Shown here in pieces: positions 34,500-43,292 of a stretch of DNA of 64,000 nucleotides. The notes beneath the pieces were generated by a model that saw nothing but the letters and a program-made list of their open reading frames with translations, made no database searches and had not been told where the DNA came from. The position numbers and the translations under genes are program-made. This DNA is from JAOTVV01 sp041602035 (GTDB lineage Bacteria > Gemmatimonadota > Gemmatimonadetes > Gemmatimonadales > GWC2-71-9): NCBI GenBank assembly GCA_041602035.1, contig JBFIHA010000014.1:1-64000 (forward strand), in the 5' to 3' direction. Each line of letters opens with the position of its first letter. Position 1 is the first letter of the stretch.

Positions 34500-34814
34500 A
34501 TGAGCGATCAACCGGCACACTCCGACCACAAGCACCCCGGCGTCGGCACCTATCTCACCGTTGCCGGTGTCCTGACGGTCATTACGCTCGTCGAGGTGGG
34601 GGTGTTCTACGTGCCTGCGTTCGAGCGGGTGCTGGCGCCGATCCTGCTGACGCTGTCGGGTGCCAAGTTCGTGCTCGTGGTCATGTTCTACATGCACCTC
34701 AAGGGCGACCATCGGTTCTTCAAGCTGTTCTTCACACTGCCCTTGGTAATCGCGGTCGCGGTCACCATCGCGCTGCTGTTCCTGTTCGGGACCTTTGGAG
34801 GCTCACCATCCTGA
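34500..34814 (+). CDS. ctaF: Cytochrome c oxidase subunit IV (prokaryotic, CtaF-like)
   Basis: A 104-aa protein with three hydrophobic helices and the conserved KFVLVVMFYMHLKGD block of the bacterial COX4 family. ATG 34500 lies 11 bp after ctaE. It completes the four-subunit caa3 oxidase; its role is structural or in assembly. Confidence 0.9.
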   Translation: MSDQPAHSDHKHPGVGTYLTVAGVLTVITLVEVGVFYVPAFERVLAPILLTLSGAKFVLVVMFYMHLKGDHRFFKLFFTLPLVIAVAVTIALLFLFGTFGGSPS

Positions 34815-34936
34815 GCGGCTAGGGGCAGCCAGCCCCCGTCAGGCACGAGCGGATCGGCTTCCCGCGAGCGATGTCTGGCGGAACCGCGCCCCGTGGCCGT
34901 TGCCACGGCGCCACCGCGAGCGCATCATTTGGCGCC

Positions 34937-35839
34937 ATGACTCGACTCGTTACACGAGATCGCGTGAGCCTGCCTTCGCGGTTGCGCACCAGAGCCGGCG
35001 ATTATCTGGAGCTCACGAAGCCCAACATCGTGGGGCTCATCCTGGGGACGGTGGCGGCCGGGTTCTACCTTGGGTCACCGGCGGCCCTCGATGTCCCCGG
35101 TCTGATCCACGTCGTCGTCGGCTCGGCGCTCGTCGCCGCGGGGTCGAATGCGCTGAATCAGATCCTCGAGCGTCAGGTCGATGCCGAGATGCACCGCACA
35201 CGCGGACGGCCGCTTCCGTCCGGACGTCTCCGCGCCGCGGAGTCGACCGTCTTCGCGTGGACGATGGGGGTGGTTGGAGTCGTATACCTCATGGTGATGA
35301 CGAATGCGTTGGTGGCAGCGCTGGCCGCCATCACGCTCGGTTCCTACGTGTTCGTCTACACGCCACTCAAACGCTACACCTCGTTCAGCACGGTCGTGGG
35401 GGCGGTGCCGGGCGCCCTCCCAGTGGTTGGCGGGTGGGCGGCAGCCACCGGGAGCCTCGAACTCGAGGCTTGGGTGCTGTTCGGCATTCTCTTTCTCTGG
35501 CAGCTGCCGCACTTCCTTGCGCTGGCGTGGCTGTTTCGGGACGACTACGCCAGAGCCGGGCTCCGCATGCTGAGCGTGACGAGTGGGGCGAAGGCGACCT
35601 TTCGGCAGGCACTCGTGTACGCGGTCGCGCTCTTGCCGGTGAGCCTCGTCCCGACCCTGCTGGGCACGACGGGGGTGGTGTACTTCGCCGGGGCGCTCAT
35701 CCTGGCGCTCTGGCTGATCGCCGAGACGGTGGCGGTCTCGCTCGATCACTCCCGGCGACGGGCGCGCCGGCTGTTTCTCGTGACCGTCGTCTACCTTCCG
35801 GTTATGCTCGTGCTCATGATCGTGGACAAGGCAGCCTGA
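34937..35839 (+). CDS. ctaB: Protoheme IX farnesyltransferase (heme O synthase)
   Basis: A 300-aa UbiA-family prenyltransferase with nine hydrophobic helices that adds farnesyl to heme b for oxidase maturation. First motif: SNALNQILERQVDAEMHRTR; second motif: WQLPHFLALAWLFRDDY. Start ATG 34937 gives the usual short N-terminus ahead of YLELTKPNIVGL. A 122-bp gap separates it from ctaF; it is followed by a strong hairpin. Confidence 0.93.
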   Translation: MTRLVTRDRVSLPSRLRTRAGDYLELTKPNIVGLILGTVAAGFYLGSPAALDVPGLIHVVVGSALVAAGSNALNQILERQVDAEMHRTRGRPLPSGRLRAAESTVFAWTMGVVGVVYLMVMTNALVAALAAITLGSYVFVYTPLKRYTSFSTVVGAVPGALPVVGGWAAATGSLELEAWVLFGILFLWQLPHFLALAWLFRDDYARAGLRMLSVTSGAKATFRQALVYAVALLPVSLVPTLLGTTGVVYFAGALILALWLIAETVAVSLDHSRRRARRLFLVTVVYLPVMLVLMIVDKAA

Positions 35840-35901
35840 ACCGGGCTGCCCTCCAGACGATCCTATCGTGCTTCGGGGGCACACCGCGGGAGGCCAACGC
35901 G

Positions 35902-35937
35902 GAGCGGGTGCGGCGGCTCACGCCGCCACACCCGCTC
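35902..35937. terminator. Hairpin between convergent ctaB and htrA
   Basis: GAGCGGGTGCGGCGG pairs with CCGCCACACCCGCTC (one C-A mismatch), a stem of about 15 bp with a short loop. It lies between the stops of two convergent genes and can serve both strands. No T run follows on either side, so it is a weak match to the intrinsic-terminator model. Confidence 0.6.
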
Positions 35938-35990
35938 GATCTATGATCACGCCGGACCCGTGGTCCGACGACTAGAGGGGAGGCGCTCGT

Positions 35991-37568
35991 CTACTGCTCG
36001 CCTCCGGCACGGAACCGCACCACCCGCGACCGGGTGGTTTCCGCAATCGTTTCGAACAGCCTGAGCGACACCACTTCGCCGGAGCGTACGACCGCCAGGG
36101 CACGCTGCAGATCCGCCGGCGTGCGGACTCGCTCTCCGTTCACGTGGGTGATGATTGGCACGTAGCGCTGCCGGGCATCGACCGCGGCGAGGGCATCGCG
36201 TGCCGGACCGTTGGGGTCCACCTCGGTGATGACCAGTCCGCGCTGGTCATCGCCCAGCCGCAGGTTCGCCGCGACGGCGTTACTGCTCACGTCTTCCACG
36301 GCGATGCCAAGCTTGCGCTGGAACGAGCCACCCGCGGGCGTTCGCGGCTCCTCGGCGCTGGCCACGCGCACCGGTGCCTCGGCCCTGGCCTCGATGAGAC
36401 GCACCGTGACGTCCTCACGGTTTCCACCGGGTCGCATCACGGTCACCTTCACGCGCTCGCCGGGACGCTTGAAGCCGACGATCTGCTGGAGCTGAGCAAC
36501 GTAATCCACTTCCTTGCCGTCGACGGCGATAATGACGTCGCCTACCTCCAGACCGGCCTTCTTGGCCGGGCTGTCGTCGCTAGCGAAGTCGTGGATCACG
36601 ACGCCGCGAACCTCCGCGAGTCCCACGTATTCGGCGTCGGTATCGGACGCGGCAGCAACCCGCACGCCGAGCGCGGCACGCGTGACCTTCCCACTCGCGA
36701 TGAGTTGATCGCCCACCGTGCGCGCCAGGTTGATCGGGATCGCGAAACTGTATCCCTCGTAGAAGCCGGTCTGGCTGGCGATTGCCGAGTTCACCCCGAC
36801 GACCTGTCCGTGGATGTTAACCAGCGGCCCCCCGGAGTTGCCGCGGTTGATCGCGGCGTCGGTCTGGATGAAGTCCGAAATGCTCCAGTCACTGCGCTGC
36901 AGCGAGCCGATGAGCCGTCCCCGTCCGCTCACGATGCCGGCGGTCACGGTGAACGAGAACTGCTGGCCGAGGGGGTTGCCGATAGCCAGCACCCATTCGC
37001 CCACCCGCACCGAGTCGGAGTTGCCCAGTGAAACGCTCGGTAGATCGCGGGCGTCGATCTTGATGACCGCGACGTCGGTATCCGGATCCCGCCCCACCAC
37101 CTTCGCGCTGAACTTCCTGCCGTCGAACAACCGCACGTCGAGGAAGTCGAACCCCTCCACCACGTGGTTGTTCGTCATGATGTAGCCGTCGGGCGAGATG
37201 ATGAACCCGCTGCCGCTACCGCGCTGCGGCTGCTGCGGTGCGTCCTGACGCGGGTCGATGAAGAACCGGTCGAACGGGGCCGGCAACTCGGGGTGCTGCT
37301 GCGGCGTGCGCGCCTCGACGCGTTGCTGCGACTGGATGTAGACCACCGCCGGCCGAACGACCTCGGCAACGCTGACGAACGCGTTTCCGAGATCGATCAC
37401 GGGCTGGGACGCCTGGACGGGTGGCGGTCGGTTTGCGGCCGATTGGAGCGCCGGTTGCTGAGCCAGCGACCGAGTCGGTCCGTCGATGAGCGATACGAAG
37501 GCCACGGCCAATGCCAGGGTGACCCCGATCAGCGTTCCGAATTTGATCCACTCTCTCGTGCGGGACAT
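35991..37568 (-). CDS. degP: HtrA/DegP-type serine protease with two PDZ domains
   Basis: A 525-aa membrane-anchored protease: one hydrophobic helix (about 9-28), then a trypsin-like domain with His135 (TNNHVVEG), Asp165 (DPDTDVAVI) and Ser245 (NRGNSGGPL). Two PDZ domains follow (about 300-390 and 425-515). It degrades or refolds damaged envelope proteins. Start ATG 37568 with AAGG just upstream; ATG 37583 in frame is possible. Confidence 0.93.
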   Translation of the reverse strand: MSRTREWIKFGTLIGVTLALAVAFVSLIDGPTRSLAQQPALQSAANRPPPVQASQPVIDLGNAFVSVAEVVRPAVVYIQSQQRVEARTPQQHPELPAPFDRFFIDPRQDAPQQPQRGSGSGFIISPDGYIMTNNHVVEGFDFLDVRLFDGRKFSAKVVGRDPDTDVAVIKIDARDLPSVSLGNSDSVRVGEWVLAIGNPLGQQFSFTVTAGIVSGRGRLIGSLQRSDWSISDFIQTDAAINRGNSGGPLVNIHGQVVGVNSAIASQTGFYEGYSFAIPINLARTVGDQLIASGKVTRAALGVRVAAASDTDAEYVGLAEVRGVVIHDFASDDSPAKKAGLEVGDVIIAVDGKEVDYVAQLQQIVGFKRPGERVKVTVMRPGGNREDVTVRLIEARAEAPVRVASAEEPRTPAGGSFQRKLGIAVEDVSSNAVAANLRLGDDQRGLVITEVDPNGPARDALAAVDARQRYVPIITHVNGERVRTPADLQRALAVVRSGEVVSLRLFETIAETTRSRVVRFRAGGEQ

Positions 37569-37640
37569 ACCTTCAACTCTCATGGGCCTGGTTGGTGGTT
37601 TCGATCGTTGGTGTGTCGTGCTTCTCATGAAACCCCGGAC

Positions 37641-37665
37641 GGGGGCGGGAGTTTCGCCCGCCCCC
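37641..37665 (-). terminator. Terminator-like hairpin after dnaK
   Basis: GGGGGCGGG (37641-37649) and CCCGCCCCC (37657-37665) form a perfect 9-bp GC stem with a 7-nt loop, 20 bp beyond the dnaK stop. Read on the minus strand it is followed by a short GTTTC rather than a full U tract. Confidence 0.65.
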
Positions 37666-37685
37666 GATCCCGGATTTACTGGGTA

Positions 37686-39605
37686 TTAGGACTTCGAATC
37701 GTCCACAATCTCGTAGTCGGCCTCGACGACCTCTTCCTGCGGTTGGGCGGCGTCCCCGCCCGCCGCGGCCTCGTCCGACGGAGCTGACTGCGCCTGCGCC
37801 GCCTCGGCGGCCTGGTACAGCGACGCGCCGGCTGCCGAGTAGGCCTGGGACAGCTCCTCGAGCGCGGTCTTGATCTCCTCGGCCGCCCCCGAACGCAGCG
37901 CCTGCTTGGCCTTCTCGATGCTCTCGTTCAGCCGGTCCTTGTTGGATTGATCGAGACGGTCAACCCAGTCCTTGGATTCCTTCTCGATCTGATAGACGAG
38001 CGAGTCCAGGCGGTTGCGCTGATCGATCTCGTCGCGCCGTGACTTGTCTTCCGAGGCGTGTTGCTGGGCGTCCTTGACCATGCGCTCGACCTCCGAGTCC
38101 GACAACCCGCTCGATGCCTCGATGCGAATCTTCTGCTCTTTGCCGGTAGCCTTGTCCTTGGCCTGCACGTGCAAAATGCCGTTGGCGTCGATGTCGAACG
38201 TGACCTCGACCTGCGGCATGCCGCGCGGGGCGGGTGGAATGCCGGTCAGCTGAAACCGACCAATCGTCCGGTTGTTGATCGCCATTTCGCGCTCGCCCTG
38301 GAGCACGTGGATCTCCACCGTCGTCTGGTTGTCCTCGGCAGTCGAGAACACCTCCGACTTCTTGGTCGGAATGGTGGTGTTCCGCGAGATCAGCACCGTG
38401 GTGACGCCGCCCAGCGTCTCGATCCCGAGCGACAACGGCGTGACATCGAGCAGGAGCACGTCCTTGACCTCACCGGCCAGCACGCCGCCCTGAATCGCGG
38501 CCCCGATCGCCACCACCTCGTCGGGGTTCACGCCCTTATGGGGGTCCTTGCCGAAGAACTCCTTCACGATGTCCTGCACCTTCGGGATGCGGGTCGAGCC
38601 GCCCACGAGGATCACCTCGTCGATTTCCGACGGCTTGAGCCCGGCGTCGGCCAGGGCCTTCTGCATGGGCGGAATGGTGCGCTGGAACAAGTCGTCGACC
38701 AGCTGTTCGAACTTGGCCCGGGTGAGCGACACGTTGAGATGCTTGGGCCCCGACTGATCCGCCGTGATGAACGGCAGGTTGATGTCCGTCTGGGGCCGGG
38801 ACGACAGCTCCATCTTGGCCTTCTCGGCGGCCTCCTTGAGGCGCTGGAGGGCCATGGGATCGTTGGACAGGTCGATCCCCTGGTCTCGCTTGAACTCCGA
38901 CACCAGCCACTCAATCACCCGCTGGTCGAAGTCGTCGCCACCGAGATGCGTGTCACCGTTGGTCGCCTTGACCTCGAACACGCCCTCGGCCAACTCCAAC
39001 ACCGAGATGTCGTAGGTGCCACCCCCGAGGTCGAAGACCGCAATCTTCTCTTCCTTCTTGCGCTCCAGCCCGTAGGCGAGCGCGGCGGCCGTCGGCTCGT
39101 TGATGATGCGGAGCACGTCCAACCCGGCGATCTTGCCCGCGTCCTTGGTAGCCTGTCGCTGCGAGTCGTTGAAGTAGGCCGGGACCGTGACGACCGCCTT
39201 CTTGACCGAATGGCCCAGGTAGTCCTCGGCGGTCTGTCGCATCTTCTGGAGGATCATAGCCGAGATTTCGGGCGGCGTGTGCCGCTTATCCGCGATCTCC
39301 ACCGACGCGAGGTCGTTCTGGCCGGTCACCACCTTGTACGGGACTTCCGAGATCTCCGTCGTAACCTCGCCCATCCGCCGGCCCATGAATCGCTTGATCG
39401 AGAAGATCGTGTTCTTGGGGTTTGTAATGGCCTGACGCTTGGCCACCTGTCCGACGAGGCGTTCCCCGTCCTTCGTGAACGCGACGACCGACGGCGTCGT
39501 ACGCCCACCCTCGGAGTTCGGGATCACCACCGGGTCGCCCCCCTCCATCACGGCCACCACCGAGTTCGTGGTCCCGAGATCGATCCCTATTACCTTTTCA
39601 GCCAT
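37686..39605 (-). CDS. dnaK: Molecular chaperone DnaK (Hsp70)
   Basis: A full-length 639-aa Hsp70. Nucleotide-binding domain with IGIDLGTTNSVVAVMEGG at the start, IINEPTAAALAYG and VGGSTRIPKVQ; interdomain linker LLLDVTPLSLGIET; substrate-binding domain; Ala/Gln-rich tail ending VVEADYEIVDDSKS. It folds nascent and damaged proteins. No grpE or dnaJ is adjacent, and no CIRCE element is seen upstream. The terminal EIVDD tail is less like the usual EEVDK-type but within family range. Confidence 0.98.
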   Translation of the reverse strand: MAEKVIGIDLGTTNSVVAVMEGGDPVVIPNSEGGRTTPSVVAFTKDGERLVGQVAKRQAITNPKNTIFSIKRFMGRRMGEVTTEISEVPYKVVTGQNDLASVEIADKRHTPPEISAMILQKMRQTAEDYLGHSVKKAVVTVPAYFNDSQRQATKDAGKIAGLDVLRIINEPTAAALAYGLERKKEEKIAVFDLGGGTYDISVLELAEGVFEVKATNGDTHLGGDDFDQRVIEWLVSEFKRDQGIDLSNDPMALQRLKEAAEKAKMELSSRPQTDINLPFITADQSGPKHLNVSLTRAKFEQLVDDLFQRTIPPMQKALADAGLKPSEIDEVILVGGSTRIPKVQDIVKEFFGKDPHKGVNPDEVVAIGAAIQGGVLAGEVKDVLLLDVTPLSLGIETLGGVTTVLISRNTTIPTKKSEVFSTAEDNQTTVEIHVLQGEREMAINNRTIGRFQLTGIPPAPRGMPQVEVTFDIDANGILHVQAKDKATGKEQKIRIEASSGLSDSEVERMVKDAQQHASEDKSRRDEIDQRNRLDSLVYQIEKESKDWVDRLDQSNKDRLNESIEKAKQALRSGAAEEIKTALEELSQAYSAAGASLYQAAEAAQAQSAPSDEAAAGGDAAQPQEEVVEADYEIVDDSKS

Positions 39606-39727
39606 TGGATTCTCACCTCGTCAGTAGGATCAGGATGCGCAGCATGCGCCAGTGGTCGCTGGAGCAAGCCGTGTACCGCAGTTTTCTGCCAAATAGGCAG
39701 TGGGGTCTCGCACGGACCTTCAGCGTA

Positions 39728-39757
39728 ACCTGTGGATTGACAGCGTCTTACACAGGT
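39728..39757. repeat. 7-bp inverted repeat ACCTGTG...CACAGGT upstream of the rhomboid gene
   Basis: ACCTGTG (39728-39734) and CACAGGT (39751-39757) are perfect inverted arms, 23 bp start to start, in the dnaK-rhomboid divergent region. A TTGACA (39737-39742) lies between them but has no -10 at the right distance. It may be an operator half-site pair; function unproven. Confidence 0.35.
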
Positions 39758-39774
39758 CGCCCCGGGGGGAGCCT

Positions 39775-40548
39775 GTGATTCCCATACGGGATGAGAACCC
39801 GACAGTCCTGACACCGGTGGTCACCCTTGGCCTGATCGCCGTGACGGCGGTGGTCTGGTTTGTGGTGCAGGGGGCTGGATCGTCCCCAGCCCTGGCGCGG
39901 TCGGTGTGCGAGCTGGGGCTGATCCCGGCCGACGTCTTGGGACGTGCGGCGCCCGGCACCCAGATCCCGATGGGCGGAGGAGCGGTGTGTCGGCTGAGCG
40001 GTGATGGGAATTGGCTCACGGTGGTGAGCTCGATGTTCCTCCACGGCGGGTGGTTCCACCTGATCGGCAACCTGTGGTTCCTCTGGGTGTTCGGCAACAA
40101 CGTCGAGGACGCCATGGGGCACGGCCGGTTTTTTGTCTTCTACCTCGTCTGCGGCGTGGCGGCGGCCCTGGCGCAGATCCTTCCCCAGCCCGGCTCGCGC
40201 ATTCCGATGGTGGGTGCCTCGGGCGCGATCAGCGGCGTCATGGGGGCCTACCTGGTGCTGTACCCGCGGGTTCGCGTCCACCTGCTGGTGTTCCTGGGGT
40301 TCTTCGTGACCACGGTGAAGGTCCCGGCGTACATGATGCTGCTCTACTGGGCCCTCTTGCAGCTGGTGGGGAGCGTGCCGCAACTGGCCGATGCGGGATC
40401 GGGTGGGGTGGCATTCCTCGCGCATCTCGGTGGTTTCGTCGCGGGAGCGGCACTGATCAAGGCCTTCGCGAAGCCCGAGCTCGTACAGCAGCACCGGCCG
40501 CGTCGCCGCGTGGTGTTCCGCGACTTTGGCGGAGACCGCTGGTACTGA
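39775..40548 (+). CDS. Rhomboid family intramembrane serine protease
   Basis: A 257-aa membrane protein with six or more helices. The catalytic dyad is Ser149 (VGASGAISGVMG) and His217 (FLAHLGGFVAG); the conserved FHLIGNLWFLWVFGNNVED loop precedes them. It cleaves membrane proteins within the bilayer. The GTG at 39775 has GGGGGGAG just upstream; the frame is open to 39700 but that part shows no rhomboid features. Confidence 0.9.
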   Translation: MIPIRDENPTVLTPVVTLGLIAVTAVVWFVVQGAGSSPALARSVCELGLIPADVLGRAAPGTQIPMGGGAVCRLSGDGNWLTVVSSMFLHGGWFHLIGNLWFLWVFGNNVEDAMGHGRFFVFYLVCGVAAALAQILPQPGSRIPMVGASGAISGVMGAYLVLYPRVRVHLLVFLGFFVTTVKVPAYMMLLYWALLQLVGSVPQLADAGSGGVAFLAHLGGFVAGAALIKAFAKPELVQQHRPRRRVVFRDFGGDRWY

Positions 40549-40656
40549 TCGGCAGCCGAGGCACCGACCCGGTGCTGCACCTCGAAGGCGGCCCGACCCT
40601 GCGGCGTGTACTTTTATCCGTCGCACGTCGGCATTCACCGTTGTCCTCCAGGGGAA

Positions 40657-41355
40657 ATGACACGTCCCAAGATCCTGTTGGTCGAGGACGAGGCCGATAT
40701 CCTTGCCGTTCTCGAGTATACCCTCTCCCGCGAGGGCTACCGGGTGCTGGGCACACGTGACGGCAAGGAGGCCGTGCAGCTCGTGCGCCGGGAGGCTCCG
40801 GCGCTGGTGCTGCTCGACCTCATGCTTCCGGGACTCGACGGGCTCGAGGTGTGTCGCCGGCTCAAGGCCGACCCGGTGACGCAGCCGATCCCCATCATCA
40901 TGGTGACCGCCAAGGGGGAGGAGAGCGACGTGGTGCTCGGTCTTGGGCTTGGCGCGGACGACTACGTCACCAAGCCGTTCAGCCCGAAGGAGCTCGTCGC
41001 TCGCGTGAAGGCGGTGTTACGGCGGGGTCCCATGCGGCAGCAAGCGCCCGAGGTCGATCGCTTGGTGTTCGACGATCTCGTCATCGATAAGGCACGGCAC
41101 GAGGTACTGGTCGAGGGCGAGCGCGTGGATCTGACACCTACGGAATTGCGGTTGCTCCATCTGTTGGCCGCACATCCGGGGCGCGTGTTCACGCGGGAGC
41201 AGTTGCTGAACCGCGTGATCGGCGGCGGCGCCTACGTGGTGAGTCGCAATATCGACGTGCACGTGCGGGGGGTTCGGAGCAAGCTCGGGCGGCAGCGGGA
41301 TCGCATCGAGACGATCCGCGGCGTGGGCTACCGGTTCGCGGATCGGGAGGCGTGA
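40657..41355 (+). CDS. phoB: Phosphate regulon response regulator PhoB
   Basis: A 232-aa OmpR-family regulator. Receiver domain with acidic pocket VEDEAD (9-14), phosphorylated Asp54 (VLLDLMLPG), Thr/Lys switch residues (MVTAKG, TKPFSP). C-terminal winged helix with LTPTELRLLHLLAAHPGRVFTREQ (read in two parts) and NIDVHVRGVRSKLG. It activates Pho promoters; the pst genes follow immediately after phoR. ATG with AGGGGAA upstream. Confidence 0.93.
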   Translation: MTRPKILLVEDEADILAVLEYTLSREGYRVLGTRDGKEAVQLVRREAPALVLLDLMLPGLDGLEVCRRLKADPVTQPIPIIMVTAKGEESDVVLGLGLGADDYVTKPFSPKELVARVKAVLRRGPMRQQAPEVDRLVFDDLVIDKARHEVLVEGERVDLTPTELRLLHLLAAHPGRVFTREQLLNRVIGGGAYVVSRNIDVHVRGVRSKLGRQRDRIETIRGVGYRFADREA

Positions 41356-43142
41356 TGGTGGTCGCATCTCGGTTCTTCTGGAGACTGTACGCGAGCTACG
41401 CGGTGCTCATCGTGGTGGGGGTCGTCACGGTCGGCGTGCTAGCGGCGCGGCGGGTGGCCCGCGACACCGAGGCTGAGACCGGCCGATCGTTGGAAGTTCG
41501 TGCTCGGCTCCTGCACGACCTGGCGGTCGTGGCGCTGCGTGGTGAAGCCGGCGACGCGCTCGGGGCACGGGTGCGCCGCCTCGGAGCGGAGACCGGGACT
41601 CGCTACACGGTCATTGCGGCCGACGGCACCGTCATCGCGGATTCGGACGAGGAGCCGGCGGAGATGGACAATCACGGGAACCGACCCGAGGTGCTCGATG
41701 CGGCCACTGCGGGCCGAGGTCGAGCCGTGCGGTTCAGCCGGACCGTGGCCGAGCGGATGATGTATGTGGCGCTCACCGTGGATGACCAGGGGCAGCGGCT
41801 CGGCTACGTGCGGGCGAGTCTTCCCCTCACGGTGCTGCGGGCCCGGACCTCGGACGTCCGAGCGCTGGTCGGGTTCGGCGGCGTGGTCGCAGCGCTCGTG
41901 GCCCTGATCATCGGCGCGTTTGTGGCGCGTCGCGTCACGGCACCGCTGGTCTCGATGACGACGGCCGCCGAGGCGATCGCAGCGGGAGAGTACGGTCGAC
42001 GGGTACCCGCGGCGTCCAACGACGAGATTGGCGCGTTAGCTGGCGCGTTCAACCGCATGGCGGCGCAGCTCGAGTCGCGCTTGGCGACGATCACCGAGGA
42101 CCGGTCCAAGCTGCTCACCATCCTTGGCGGCATGGTCGAGGGGGTCATCGCCGTGGACGGCGAGCAGCGGATCGTCCACCTCAATGCGGCTGCCGGCCGT
42201 ATCCTGCACGTCACACCCGGCGAGACATTGGGGCGACCGGTGTGGGAAGTGACCCGGGTGCGGCAGGTCCGGACGGCGTTCGAACGGGTGCTCCGCGGGG
42301 CCGGGGAGGTCACGGAAGAGGTGCAGCTCGAGGTGGGTGGTGAGGAGCGGACCGTGCAACTGCACGCCGCCCGCCTGGTCAGCGGCCAGGATGTTCTAGT
42401 GGGCGCGGTCCTGGTACTCCACGACGTCACCGAGTTACGGCGGCTCGAAACGGTTCGTCGCGACTTCGTGGCGAACGTGTCGCACGAGCTGAAGACGCCG
42501 ATCACGGCCATTCGCGGTCTGGTCGATACGATCGTGGACGATCCGGACATGCCCGCGTCGGTTCGGCGGGACTTCGAGCGGAAGATCCAGCGCCAGTCCG
42601 AACGACTTGCGCTCCTGGTGACGGACCTGCTCACCCTGGCGCGGCTCGAATCTGCCGAGGGTGTGCTCGAGGCGGAACCGCTCGACCTTGGCGAGATCGT
42701 GCGGCGCTCGGCGGGCAACTTTCGGGCTGCCGCCGCCGACAAGGGGTTGGTCTTCACCGTGGACGTGCCGGGCGATCAGGTGACCGTGTCTGGAGATCCC
42801 GACGCGCTAGAGTTGATGCTCAACAACCTGCTCGACAATGCGGTCAAGTACACGTTGGCGGGGGGGACGGTGACGGTGCGGCTCCACCGCGAGAATGACA
42901 CGGCCGTGCTTGAGATCCTGGATACTGGGATAGGGATCGGGAAGGAGCACCACGACCGGATCTTCGAGCGGTTCTACCGGGTGGACCTCGCGCGCTCGCG
43001 CGAGCTTGGGGGCACCGGCTTGGGGCTCTCGATCGTCAAGCATATCTGCTGGGCCCACGGTGGGCAGGTGGGGCTCGACAGTGCCCTCGGGGCCGGCACG
43101 ACCTTCCACGTCCGGATCCCGCTCATTCCCCAAGGCGTGTGA
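41355..43142 (+). CDS. phoR: Phosphate regulon sensor histidine kinase PhoR
   Basis: A 595-aa kinase: membrane helix near residues 5-27, extracytoplasmic sensor (about 30-165), second helix (RALVGFGGVVAALVALIIGA), HAMP, PAS domain (about 265-360), HisKA with His377 (NVSHELKTPITAIRG) and HATPase with N box LNNLLDNAVKYT and GTGLGLSIVKH. It phosphorylates PhoB under phosphate limitation. ATG 41355 overlaps the phoB stop (TGATG); GTG 41352 is an alternative. Confidence 0.92.
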   Translation: MVVASRFFWRLYASYAVLIVVGVVTVGVLAARRVARDTEAETGRSLEVRARLLHDLAVVALRGEAGDALGARVRRLGAETGTRYTVIAADGTVIADSDEEPAEMDNHGNRPEVLDAATAGRGRAVRFSRTVAERMMYVALTVDDQGQRLGYVRASLPLTVLRARTSDVRALVGFGGVVAALVALIIGAFVARRVTAPLVSMTTAAEAIAAGEYGRRVPAASNDEIGALAGAFNRMAAQLESRLATITEDRSKLLTILGGMVEGVIAVDGEQRIVHLNAAAGRILHVTPGETLGRPVWEVTRVRQVRTAFERVLRGAGEVTEEVQLEVGGEERTVQLHAARLVSGQDVLVGAVLVLHDVTELRRLETVRRDFVANVSHELKTPITAIRGLVDTIVDDPDMPASVRRDFERKIQRQSERLALLVTDLLTLARLESAEGVLEAEPLDLGEIVRRSAGNFRAAAADKGLVFTVDVPGDQVTVSGDPDALELMLNNLLDNAVKYTLAGGTVTVRLHRENDTAVLEILDTGIGIGKEHHDRIFERFYRVDLARSRELGGTGLGLSIVKHICWAHGGQVGLDSALGAGTTFHVRIPLIPQGV

Positions 43143-43161
43143 GCCGGAAATCTTATCTGGT

Positions 43162-43194
43162 CTTTACTCCCCCTTTACACACGACAGGTAAATT
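43162..43194 (+). promoter_or_regulatory. Pho-box-like repeat and -10 upstream of pstS
   Basis: CTTTACT (43162-43168) and CTTTACA (43173-43179) are 7-bp direct repeats with an 11-bp period, the geometry of a PhoB box, with a degenerate third copy 11 bp upstream. TAAATT (43189-43194) lies nine bases downstream, where a PhoB-dependent -10 is expected. The bases differ from the enterobacterial CTGTCAT consensus but keep the T-rich pattern. It sits between phoR and pstS. Confidence 0.6.
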
Positions 43195-43292
43195 GTCCTC
43201 GGGCCGAATCGGGCCCGTCGTCGGCGCGGACCGTTGTGGGTTCGAGAAGCCGGCGGCGTCCAGTGCACACACCCAAGGGGGAACGAGCACTC

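Noticed and set aside
38058..39728. Long plus-strand open frame (about 556 codons) antisense to dnaK
   Set aside because: Long antisense frames over dnaK are a known artefact of its codon pattern in GC-rich genomes; the predicted protein has no domain features and the DnaK on the other strand is complete.
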